From positions 1 to 5,109 of the forward strand of contig CAJMSL010000130.1 in assembly GCA_905216045.1 (NCBI GenBank): a DNA stretch of 5,109 bases. The letters run 5' to 3'. Position numbers and translations under genes: made by a program. The notes beneath the pieces were generated by a model. It ran no database searches. It was not told where the DNA came from and saw nothing but the letters and a program-made list of their open reading frames with translations. Numbering within the stretch: position 1 is the stretch's first letter; each line of letters begins with the position of its first letter. The stretch is from an uncultured bacterium (GTDB taxonomy: Bacteria; Actinomycetota; Coriobacteriia; Coriobacteriales; Coriobacteriaceae). Below are positions 1-5,109 of the stretch, one piece after another.

Positions 1-446
1 ACCTCTTCACCCTTGCGCTCGTTGGTCACATGGAAACCGCACCAGCCAACATGGACTACCTCGCTTATATAGGGAACAATAACGTGGATACCGCGCGCGA
101 GGGAAATATCGACAAGTGGTTTGTCGCCGCAATCAGCGTGCTCAGTAGAAGCCTCAGCCTCTTCAGCCTTATCTGAAGCTTTGGTGCCGGCGTCGCTGTC
201 CTGTGCCTCATCATCAGCTTGCGAGTCGTCAATGCTATCCGCCGCCTCCCCATACAACAGCTCGTCCAACGACACGCCATACAGCGCGGCGAGCGCAATG
301 AGGTTGTCGGTATCGGGCGAGGATTCGCTGCGCTCCCATTTACTGACAGCCTGACGACTCACACCTAGCTGGGCGGCAAGCGCCTCCTGAGAAAGCCCGG
401 CAGCCTTGCGGCGATCAACGAGCCGCTGCGCCATCGCAAGATCCAT
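1..446 (-). CDS. XRE/Cro-C1 family helix-turn-helix transcriptional regulator (3' end beyond window)
   Basis: The reverse strand is open from an ATG at 446 to the window edge (148 codons), so the C-terminus is missing. Residues 6-65 form a classical Cro/C1 DNA-binding domain: GLSQEALAAQLGVSRQAVSK (17-36) holds the helix-turn-helix, followed by WERSESSPDTDNLIALAALY and the usual GVSLDELLYG end. Residues 67-108 are a low-complexity acidic linker rich in Asp, Glu, Ala and Ser. After it begins a more hydrophobic second domain (LVDISLARGIHVIVPYISEVVHV, 111-133) that I cannot name. The start at 446 is chosen because AAAGGA lies 6 nt upstream; an in-frame ATG at 461 has no ribosome binding site. The protein should bind DNA and regulate transcription, and proteins of this layout often carry a C-terminal sensory or membrane part, but that is inference. 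Its targets are unknown. A small dyad at 520-531 could be its own operator. Confidence 0.9.
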   Translation of the reverse strand, partial: MDLAMAQRLVDRRKAAGLSQEALAAQLGVSRQAVSKWERSESSPDTDNLIALAALYGVSLDELLYGEAADSIDDSQADDEAQDSDAGTKASDKAEEAEASTEHADCGDKPLVDISLARGIHVIVPYISEVVHVGWCGFHVTNERKGEE

Positions 447-519
447 GGCAGTTCCTTTCATGTGATGACCGTAATCGAATGAGCCGAGTATGCCGAGAAC
501 AACCGGTAGCGACCACCAT

Positions 520-531
520 TTCTAGTTAGAA
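520..531. promoter_or_regulatory. Small dyad upstream of the HTH regulator, possible operator
   Basis: TTCTAGTTAGAA is a perfect inverted repeat with 5-bp arms and a 2-bp centre, lying 74-85 bp upstream of the regulator's start codon. Cro/C1-type regulators often bind short dyads of this kind in their own promoters, so autoregulation is possible. I could not find a convincing -35/-10 pair around it. A 12-bp dyad can occur by chance, so this is only a candidate. Confidence 0.25.
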
Positions 532-584
532 TCTGCCCCAACCCTACCGCAACTTACTATCAGACCAGGCACCCGCAGCAAGAA

Positions 585-743
585 GACGAATAGCCTCGGC
601 GAGTATGTAAGCGCAGGGCCCTCCGACCCCGCCCGCCGATTTCGATTGGCGACCTTTGACGGAGTCAAGGGAGGAGCCAAATCGAAATACGTCGGGCGGG
701 GTCGGAGGGCCCGATGGGATGGATTTCGCCGAGGCTATTCGTC
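585..743. repeat. Large nested imperfect palindrome at the 3' end of the phosphofructokinase gene
   Basis: Four levels of inverted symmetry share nearly one centre (about 662-664). The outer arms, 585-602 and 726-743, are an 18-bp perfect match. They are followed by 13 unpaired bases on each side. The main arms, 616-635 and 693-712, are a 20-bp perfect match (GGGCCCTCCGACCCCGCCCG and its complement). Further in, 639-647 pairs with 680-688, and 653-660 pairs with 664-670 around a GGA loop. As RNA or single-stranded DNA this would fold into a long, very stable hairpin. Neither side has a run of T, so it is not a textbook intrinsic terminator, although it could stop or protect transcripts. It could also be a dispersed palindromic repeat (REP/MITE type) or a product of local inverted duplication. 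I see no coding gene inside it and no second copy in the window. Confidence 0.85.
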
Positions 744-1814
744 GCCGAAGCTGATGCCCAACGCCTTGGCCTCGCGCACCAGATCGCTCTGGGGGTCGAC
801 ATACTTGAGCTTGCCGGCGACATCCTCGAGCGGCATGTGGCACATCTTGCCGTCACGCAGGGCAATCATGTAGCCAAACTCGCCACGCAGGCAGCCCAGC
901 GCCGCCTCGACGCCGCACTGGGTCGCAAAGATGCGGTCCTGGGCGTCGGGCTGGCCACCGCGCTGCGTGTGGCCGGGGATGGCGACGCGGGTCTCGCGAC
1001 CGGTCTTGGCCTCGATCTCCTTGGCGATGTCGTAGACAATCGACGGGCTCGTGCGCTCGGCAAGCTTTTTCTTGTACTCCTTCTTGGACAGCGCCGCGTC
1101 CTCCTTGGAGATGGCACCCTCGGCGACAGCCACGATGGTAAAGCGGCTGCCAGTCTTCATGCGATGCTCGATGGTCTTGATGACGTTATCCATGTCGTAG
1201 GGAATCTCGGGGATCAGGATGACGTCCGCACCGCCCGCGACGCCGGCATACAGCGGAATCCAGCCAACCTTGTGCCCCATGATCTCGATGACAAACACGC
1301 GGCCGTGACTCGAGGCGGTGGTGTGGATGTCGTCGATGCACTTGGTGGCGACGTCGATGGCGCTCGTAAAGCCAAACGTCAACTCGGTGCCCCAGGTGTC
1401 GTTATCGATGGTCTTAGGCAGGGCGATAACGTTGAGGCCCTCTTCGCGCAGACGGTTGGCGGTCTTGGTGGAGCCGTTGCCGCCCAGCATAAACAGGCAG
1501 TCGAGCTGCAACTTATGATAGGTGTGGACCATTGCCGGCACCTTCTCGACGCCGTCGGCCTCGGGAATATCCAGGCGCTTGAACGGCGTACGGCTCGTGC
1601 CCAGGATGGTACCGCCACGGGTAAGGATGCCGCTAAAATCGGCGGGCGTCATGACGCGGAACCGGCTGTAGATAAGGCCCTGGTAGCCGTCCTCAAAACC
1701 ATAGATCTCAATAGGCTCTTCGCTATTGGTCATAAGCGTTTTGACAATGCCGCGCATGGTGGCGTTGAGCGCCTGGCAGTCGCCGCCACTGGTAAGAAGA
1801 CCGATCCTAAGCAT
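735..1814 (-). CDS. pfkA: 6-phosphofructokinase (ATP-type, group III-like)
   Basis: This 359-residue protein phosphorylates fructose 6-phosphate to fructose 1,6-bisphosphate, the committed step of glycolysis, in the cytosol. The family motifs appear in order: TSGGDCQALNA nucleotide-binding loop (8-18), GGTILGTSR (67-75), GGNGS (111-115), PKTIDND with catalytic base Asp137 (133-139), EIMGH (177-181) and GHTQRGG sugar-phosphate loop (281-287). Gly114 matches E. coli Gly104, which favours ATP over pyrophosphate. Lys134 (PKTIDND rather than PGTIDND) is typical of pyrophosphate-dependent and group III enzymes; the combination Gly plus Lys is known in ATP-dependent actinobacterial enzymes. Oddly, the position of E. 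coli Asp103, a Mg2+ ligand, is Asn113 (codon AAC). Length is close to that of related enzymes and there is no frameshift. The start has GGAAGGA 6 nt upstream. The last codons and stop lie in an arm of the palindrome at 585-743. Confidence 0.95.
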   Translation of the reverse strand: MLRIGLLTSGGDCQALNATMRGIVKTLMTNSEEPIEIYGFEDGYQGLIYSRFRVMTPADFSGILTRGGTILGTSRTPFKRLDIPEADGVEKVPAMVHTYHKLQLDCLFMLGGNGSTKTANRLREEGLNVIALPKTIDNDTWGTELTFGFTSAIDVATKCIDDIHTTASSHGRVFVIEIMGHKVGWIPLYAGVAGGADVILIPEIPYDMDNVIKTIEHRMKTGSRFTIVAVAEGAISKEDAALSKKEYKKKLAERTSPSIVYDIAKEIEAKTGRETRVAIPGHTQRGGQPDAQDRIFATQCGVEAALGCLRGEFGYMIALRDGKMCHMPLEDVAGKLKYVDPQSDLVREAKALGISFGDE

Positions 1815-1852
1815 GATGAATCCTTCCGGGCAAGTTATAACATGCGCATAAG

Positions 1853-1885
1853 TTTACCCCCGCACATTGTTGATACGGGGGTAAA
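1853..1885. promoter_or_regulatory. 10-bp dyad in the phosphofructokinase leader, possible operator
   Basis: TTTACCCCCG (1853-1862) and CGGGGGTAAA (1876-1885) are perfect inverted copies separated by 13 bp, with arm centres 23 bp apart, about two helical turns. The site lies 39-71 bp upstream of the phosphofructokinase start and overlaps a possible promoter (1870-1899). No T-run follows it on either strand, which argues against an intrinsic terminator for the upstream hydrolase gene. The most natural reading is a binding site for a dimeric regulator. The regulator is unknown. Confidence 0.5.
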
Positions 1886-1899
1886 ACGTGTTAGCTCAA
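1870..1899 (-). promoter_or_regulatory. Candidate sigma-70-type promoter of the phosphofructokinase gene
   Basis: On the minus strand TTGAGC (1899-1894) and TATCAA (1875-1870) are separated by 18 bp. Each matches four of six consensus bases. The spacer contains one arm of the TTTACCCCCG dyad, so a protein bound there would cover the promoter. Both hexamers are mediocre and no start site is known, so this is tentative. Confidence 0.35.
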
Positions 1900-1954
1900 G
1901 CGTATAGAAATGTAAACAACGTCAGGCGAGCGTAAGGTCGACAGGCCTGGGTCC

Positions 1955-3040
1955 TTACAGTGCGAAGGCGTCGACGTTGCCCCAGTGGCGGCGCAGCGTA
2001 ATGACGACGGCGGGTTCGGTATTGTCAAAGACGACCGACCATTGCGTATTGCTGGTGATGTCTTCCGGATTGGGCTCTTGTGCTGCGGCACGCAGGGCTT
2101 TCCAGACAATCGTTTCGTCCTGGGTACCGACATGGGCGTCAAGGACATCGGCGATTGCGACGGCGCGCTCTTTACCATGGCCCAGCTCGCCATTCTTTTG
2201 GTTGGGCAGCACTTCGTCGCCATAGCAGGCGTAGAAGTTCGTAACCTGGCGTACAGGAGTCGCTTTGAAAGCGCGGTCCGGATCGCGCGGATCCCACTCT
2301 ACTACGCGCGCGTCACCGGCGGCGTCGTTGATAAAGAAGTGGTAATCGCGTCCTGCCATGGCGTGCATGTCGTAGGTGGAAAGCAGGTTGACAGCTTCTT
2401 GCGTGGTGGCGGCACGGTCGAGCACCAGGCGGATGGCGAGCGAGGTATTGATGACGGGGCGCTGCGTGTCCTGGTCACAGGGCTTGGAGTCCAGGGTGAG
2501 TACGGCAATGGACACGCCGCAGTCGTTATCACCGTCGAGCTGGGCAAACGGGCCCATGAGTGCGGCGGCGCGTCCGGCGACGGAGTCAAGCGGAGTGTTA
2601 TCGCCCAGGTTGTTAAGGGCGGCAAACCCGATGGAGGCATAGCCGCCGCGTGGGTGATTGCGCACCAGCAGCGCGGAGGTGTCGTCCTTAAAGTCGTAAT
2701 TGCGACCGGTGCGCACGCGGCCTTCGGCATCTACGGCGACAAAGGCGCTGCAGGCAAACTGGGGCGCCTGAACATGTGCCGGCACACCGGGCAGCACCTG
2801 CGCCACCACGGCATCGATGTAGGCCTGGTCGTCGCGCACGCCAGCGGCGATGATGCGATCAAGATCGTAGTCGTAGGCGATGTCGATTGCGTACAGATCA
2901 TAGCCATCCGCATAGCCGGTCAGGCGTTTGAGCGACGCGGCGGACTTGATTTGCTTGTGGTAAACGATACCGGTGGCAGCGGCAAGGCCGACGGCGACTC
3001 CCGCGACACCGCAGGCGATGGCAATGTTACGTGGCTTCAT
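1955..3040 (-). CDS. Membrane-anchored Ntn hydrolase, choloylglycine hydrolase / linear amide C-N hydrolase superfamily
   Basis: This 361-residue protein should cleave a linear amide bond using an N-terminal cysteine nucleophile. Residues 6-27 (IAIACGVAGVAVGLAAATGIVY) after MKPRN are a signal anchor, so the enzyme probably works outside the membrane. Cys97 in QFACSAF is the likely nucleophile. Arg113 and Asp116 in GRNYDF fall exactly 16 and 19 residues later, the spacing of Cys2, Arg18 and Asp21 in bile salt hydrolases. Later parts also fit the superfamily: NTSLAIRLVLDRAATTQEAVNLL (198-220), YHFFINDAAGDARVVEW (233-249) and the C-terminal WSVVFDNTEPAVVITLRRHW (334-353). The 96 residues before Cys97 must be removed for an N-terminal nucleophile to form, as in acyltransferases and amidases with a prosegment. 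The substrate (bile salt, penicillin V or other N-acyl compound) cannot be read from sequence, and a true cytosolic bile salt hydrolase is unlikely because of the anchor and prosegment. GAGGAG lies 5 nt before the ATG. It is divergent from the aminopeptidase gene. Confidence 0.85.
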   Translation of the reverse strand: MKPRNIAIACGVAGVAVGLAAATGIVYHKQIKSAASLKRLTGYADGYDLYAIDIAYDYDLDRIIAAGVRDDQAYIDAVVAQVLPGVPAHVQAPQFACSAFVAVDAEGRVRTGRNYDFKDDTSALLVRNHPRGGYASIGFAALNNLGDNTPLDSVAGRAAALMGPFAQLDGDNDCGVSIAVLTLDSKPCDQDTQRPVINTSLAIRLVLDRAATTQEAVNLLSTYDMHAMAGRDYHFFINDAAGDARVVEWDPRDPDRAFKATPVRQVTNFYACYGDEVLPNQKNGELGHGKERAVAIADVLDAHVGTQDETIVWKALRAAAQEPNPEDITSNTQWSVVFDNTEPAVVITLRRHWGNVDAFAL

Positions 3041-3201
3041 AACGGCTCCTCTCGTCCTGTTAGCGTAATTGTCGCAAAAGGAACGCGGGCACGATGGCTC
3101 AACTTGGTGAGCGGCGCGGGATTAAACATGGAATGAAGAGTGCGGCGCTGGCGTGGCGGGGTATGCTGGAGGGAACCATCAACCCAGCGAAAGGGGAGAG
3201 C
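3041..3201. other. Divergent intergenic region between hydrolase and aminopeptidase genes
   Basis: These 161 bp separate two oppositely transcribed genes and so should hold both promoters. The two ribosome binding sites are clear (GAGGAG reading left, AAGGGGAG reading right). I found no -35/-10 pair that I would defend in either direction and no strong dyad. Confidence 0.6.
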
Positions 3202-4587
3202 ATGACGGATCAGGAAACGCCCGAGCGCGCGCATGTGACGGCCGACGATATCGAGGCCGCCAACGACCTTATCGACTTTATCGAGGCATGCCCCAGCATG
3301 TTCCATACGGCGGCGACCATTATGGCCGAGCTCGACGAGGCGGGCTTTACCTACCTGCCCGAGAACGCGGCATGGGACATCGAGCCGGGCGGGCGTTATT
3401 ACACGCAGCGCAACACCTCGAGCGTCGTTGCCTTTAAGGTGGGCGAGGACCTGGCTGCTACGTGGGGCGAGGACGGCGTTGCCGGCGACTATCATTTTCA
3501 GCTCACGGCGTCGCACAGCGATTCGCCAACGTTTAAGGTCAAGGCCGTGCCTGAGCTTGACGGCGCGGGCGAGACGCTGCGCCTGAACACCGAGGCCTAC
3601 GGCGGCATGATCGACTACACCTGGTTCGATCGCCCGCTGGCGCTCGCGGGCCGCGTGTTGGTGCGCGAGGGCGGCCGTATTGAGAGCCGCCTGCTTGCCA
3701 CCGAGCGCGAGGTCGCTATTATCCCGAGCCTTGCCATCCATATGAATCGTGGCGTTAACGAGGGCTTTGCGCCCAACCGCGCCGTCGACCTGTGCCCGCT
3801 CATCAGCGCCGGTGATCTTAAGCAGGGCGACTTTGATGCTCTGATCGCCGACGAGCTGGACGTTGAGCCCGATCAGATTCTGAGCCGCGATCTGTTCCTG
3901 GTCAATCGTCAGGATGCGCGCATTTGGGGCCGGGCCGACGAGTTTATCTCGACGCCCAAGCTTGACGACCTGGCCTGCGCCTACACCTCGCTGCAGGCAT
4001 TTTTGGGTGCCGAGAACGCGCACGACGTTTCGGTCTTTTGCTGCGTTGATAACGAGGAGGTTGGTTCCGAGACCAAGCAGGGCGCCATGTCGACGTTCTT
4101 GGCCGACGCGCTGCGCCGCATTAACGGATCGCTGGGCTTTGACGACGAGTCGTACCATCGCGCGCTTGCCGCCTCGATGCTCGTGAGCTGCGACAATGCA
4201 CATGCTGTGCACCCCAACCACGCCGGGAAGTGCGATGCTCGCAATCAGGTTGTGCTCAACGGCGGCATTGTCATTAAGGAAGCCGCCAACCAGCACTACT
4301 GCACCGATGCCTTTAGCCGCGCGGTGTTCCAGGCTATTTGCGATGACGCCGACGTGCCCACGCAGGCCTTCGCCAACAAGAGCGATATGGCCGGCGGCTC
4401 CACACTCGGCAACCTGTCGAACATGCAGGCGAGCATGCATGCCGTGGACGTGGGCCTGCCGCAGCTGGCCATGCACTCGAGCTACGAGACCGGCGGCGTA
4501 CGCGACGTGATGTACGCCATCCGCGCCCTCACCGCCTTCTACGAGCGCGACCTAACCATCAACGGCGCCGAAAGCGTGGAGCTCTAA
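3202..4587 (+). CDS. M18 family metallo-aminopeptidase (aspartyl aminopeptidase-like)
   Basis: This 461-residue cytosolic enzyme removes N-terminal residues from peptides, with acidic residues preferred by characterised family members. M18 landmarks are all present: SHSDSPTFKVK (104-114), the YGGMIDYTWFDRPLALAGRV block (133-152), LAIHMNRGVNEGF (177-189), PKLDDLA (252-258), NEEVGSETKQGA (284-295), DNAHAVHPNH (331-340), FANKSDMAGGSTLG (390-403) and AMHSSYETGG (423-432). By comparison with the family, metal ligands are His105, Asp255 (bridging), Glu286, Asp331 and His425, with Glu285 as general base; none is missing. The length is normal for the family. The frame is open upstream to an ATG at 3094, but the start at 3202 is preferred because AAGGGGAG sits just before it and the protein then begins as relatives do. 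The gene stands alone and ends before the terminator at 4673-4706. Confidence 0.95.
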   Translation: MTDQETPERAHVTADDIEAANDLIDFIEACPSMFHTAATIMAELDEAGFTYLPENAAWDIEPGGRYYTQRNTSSVVAFKVGEDLAATWGEDGVAGDYHFQLTASHSDSPTFKVKAVPELDGAGETLRLNTEAYGGMIDYTWFDRPLALAGRVLVREGGRIESRLLATEREVAIIPSLAIHMNRGVNEGFAPNRAVDLCPLISAGDLKQGDFDALIADELDVEPDQILSRDLFLVNRQDARIWGRADEFISTPKLDDLACAYTSLQAFLGAENAHDVSVFCCVDNEEVGSETKQGAMSTFLADALRRINGSLGFDDESYHRALAASMLVSCDNAHAVHPNHAGKCDARNQVVLNGGIVIKEAANQHYCTDAFSRAVFQAICDDADVPTQAFANKSDMAGGSTLGNLSNMQASMHAVDVGLPQLAMHSSYETGGVRDVMYAIRALTAFYERDLTINGAESVEL

Positions 4588-4589
4588 AG

Positions 4590-4624
4590 CCTACCAAAAA
4601 GGGATGTTAATTTTGGCAGGTTTT
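4590..4624 (+). terminator. Weak terminator-like hairpin just after the aminopeptidase stop codon
   Basis: CCTACCAAAA (4590-4599) and TTTTGGCAGG (4611-4620) can pair in nine of ten positions, with one A-C mismatch and an 11-nt loop, followed by TTTTA. The stem starts three bases after the stop codon. It is A/T-rich in its upper half and so weak. It may act with the stronger hairpin about 50 bp downstream. Confidence 0.4.
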
Positions 4625-4672
4625 ATCTGGGCAAATGCAAAGGGCGAAACCGAACTAGATCTGTGATACGTG

Positions 4673-4706
4673 GCCGCCGAGGTGCAGTGCGCCTCGGCGG
4701 CTTTTT
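4673..4706 (+). terminator. Rho-independent terminator of the aminopeptidase gene
   Basis: GCCGCCGAGG (4673-4682) and CCTCGGCGGC (4692-4701) form a perfect 10-bp GC-rich stem. It can be extended by a G-U pair and two further pairs to a 3-nt loop. TTTTT (4702-4706) follows directly on the plus strand. No T-run exists on the other side, so it works for rightward transcription and separates the aminopeptidase from the antitoxin gene. Confidence 0.9.
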
Positions 4707-4724
4707 GTGTACAGAGTACGGCTA

Positions 4725-4748
4725 ATGCTTATAAATGCTATACATGCT
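4725..4748. repeat. Three spaced ATGCT direct repeats upstream of the antitoxin promoter
   Basis: ATGCT occurs at 4725, 4735 and 4744, that is at about one helical turn intervals (10 and 9 bp), each followed by an A/T-rich tail. The last copy touches the -35 hexamer of the candidate promoter. Such phasing could serve a DNA-binding protein, including an autoregulating antitoxin, but short A/T-rich repeats may also be chance. Confidence 0.35.
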
Positions 4749-4776
4749 TTACGTATTTACCATAGAGTTTTATGAT
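4748..4776 (+). promoter_or_regulatory. Sigma-70-type promoter of the antitoxin gene
   Basis: TTTACG (4748-4753) and TATGAT (4771-4776) are separated by an ideal 17 bp; they match four and five of six consensus bases. The surrounding DNA is clearly more A/T-rich than the rest of the window, as expected of a promoter. The -10 hexamer ends 25 bp before the antitoxin ATG, implying a short leader. Confidence 0.65.
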
Positions 4777-4801
4777 AGTTTTGAAGTATTAAGGAGGGGT
4801 C

Positions 4802-5109
4802 ATGACCACAACAGCCGCTCAGATCAACGTGCGTCTCGATGCCGATCTTAAAAGGAGTGGGGACGCCGCTCTCTCCAGGGCCGGTAGGACACCGAGCCAA
4901 GCGGTGCGTGCGCTCTGGCAACTTGCGGCATCTCTGGCTGATCGGCCCGGCGCGCTCCAGGACATCCTTTCGCCTAGTCGTGCCCGGGCGGAACAGCGCG
5001 AGCGAGAGAAAGCCACCAAGCACAAGCTCGAACTCATCGACCAGGGTTCGCAGCTGTTCGCTGCTGCTTGCCGTGAATCGGAAATTGACTTGGCTAAGGT
5101 GCAGCCCTC
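4802..5109 (+). CDS. RelB/DinJ family antitoxin (3' end beyond window)
   Basis: The frame is open from the ATG at 4802 to the window edge (102 codons), preceded by a near-perfect AAGGAGG 4 nt upstream. The N-terminus fits the ribbon-helix-helix fold of RelB/DinJ antitoxins: a beta strand in AQINVRLD (6-13), helix A in ADLKRSGDAALSRAG (14-28), then TPSQAVRALWQLAA (30-43) as the turn and helix B. Such proteins dimerise to bind operator DNA and hold a toxin inactive through the C-terminal part. The C-terminal region, from about residue 59, is charged and probably helical (ARAEQREREKATKHKLELI), then QGSQLFAAACRESEIDLAKVQP. At more than 102 residues it is on the long side for DinJ (about 86). A toxin gene (RelE/YafQ or PIN type) is expected just downstream but lies outside the window. 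It could instead be a solitary RHH regulator. Confidence 0.8.
   Translation, partial: MTTTAAQINVRLDADLKRSGDAALSRAGRTPSQAVRALWQLAASLADRPGALQDILSPSRARAEQREREKATKHKLELIDQGSQLFAAACRESEIDLAKVQP

Noticed and set aside
616..712. Reading the GC-rich hairpin as an ordinary intrinsic terminator
   Set aside because: No run of T follows the stem on either strand, and the stem is far longer and more branched in symmetry than usual. It is reported as a repeat instead.
544..843. Minus-strand open frame (99 codons) running through the palindrome
   Set aside because: It overlaps the kinase 3' end in another frame, has no ribosome binding site or known domain, and its openness is explained by GC-rich inverted repeats.
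714..1907. Plus-strand open frame (397 codons) opposite the phosphofructokinase gene
   Set aside because: It mirrors a well-supported kinase, shows no family motif and starts inside the palindrome without a good ribosome binding site.
1985..3136. Plus-strand open frame (383 codons) opposite the Ntn hydrolase gene
   Set aside because: The minus strand carries the catalytic Cys/Arg/Asp pattern, a signal anchor and a good ribosome binding site. The plus frame is a Gly/Val/Asp-rich shadow.
3094..3201. Upstream in-frame extension of the aminopeptidase to an ATG at 3094
   Set aside because: The ATG at 3202 has a strong AAGGGGAG site, and the extra 36 residues do not resemble the N-terminus of the family.
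3037..4476. Long minus-strand open frame (479 codons) opposite the aminopeptidase gene
   Set aside because: The plus strand encodes a complete M18 enzyme with every metal ligand. The antisense frame has no recognisable domain and an Ala/Arg/Val/Gly-rich make-up typical of antisense frames in high-GC DNA.
1..5109. CRISPR arrays, tRNA or rRNA genes, transposase-bearing insertion sequences, riboswitches
   Set aside because: I saw no regularly spaced direct repeats with unique spacers, no cloverleaf-like segments, no transposase motifs and no recognisable aptamer core.

Overview
The window looks like chromosomal DNA from a high-GC Gram-positive gut-type bacterium. A Coriobacteriia member such as Collinsella is my best guess. 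This rests on base composition, strong AAGGA/AAGGAGG-type ribosome binding sites and the flavour of the proteins; no single marker fixes the genus. It holds five protein genes, two of them cut by the window edges. I see no rRNA, tRNA, CRISPR array or transposase.

Layout. Minus strand, 1-446: the N-terminal part of a Cro/C1-type (XRE) helix-turn-helix regulator that runs off the left edge. 447-734: non-coding, with a weak 12-bp dyad near 520-531 and a large nested imperfect palindrome (585-743) whose right outer arm covers the last codons of the next gene. Minus strand, 735-1814: an ATP-type 6-phosphofructokinase. 1815-1954: its leader, with a 10-bp dyad overlapping a possible promoter. Minus strand, 1955-3040: a membrane-anchored Ntn hydrolase of the choloylglycine hydrolase / linear amide C-N hydrolase superfamily. 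3041-3201: divergent intergenic region. Plus strand, 3202-4587: an M18 (aspartyl-type) metallo-aminopeptidase. 4588-4801: a weak hairpin, a good intrinsic terminator at 4673-4706, ATGCT repeats and a good sigma-70-like promoter. Plus strand, 4802 to the right edge: a RelB/DinJ-type antitoxin whose toxin partner, if present, lies outside the window.

The genes do not form one obvious pathway. The three enzymes each have their own ribosome binding site and gaps of 140-290 bp on at least one side, so they read as independent housekeeping or scavenging functions: glycolysis, amide hydrolysis at the cell surface, and cytosolic peptide trimming. A toxin-antitoxin-like module starts after the terminator. 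I did not find a clearly new system. The item most worth a second look is the 159-bp symmetric palindrome at the end of the phosphofructokinase gene, which carries an inverted copy of that gene's last codons and stop. Next is an Asp-to-Asn change at a metal-binding position of the kinase.
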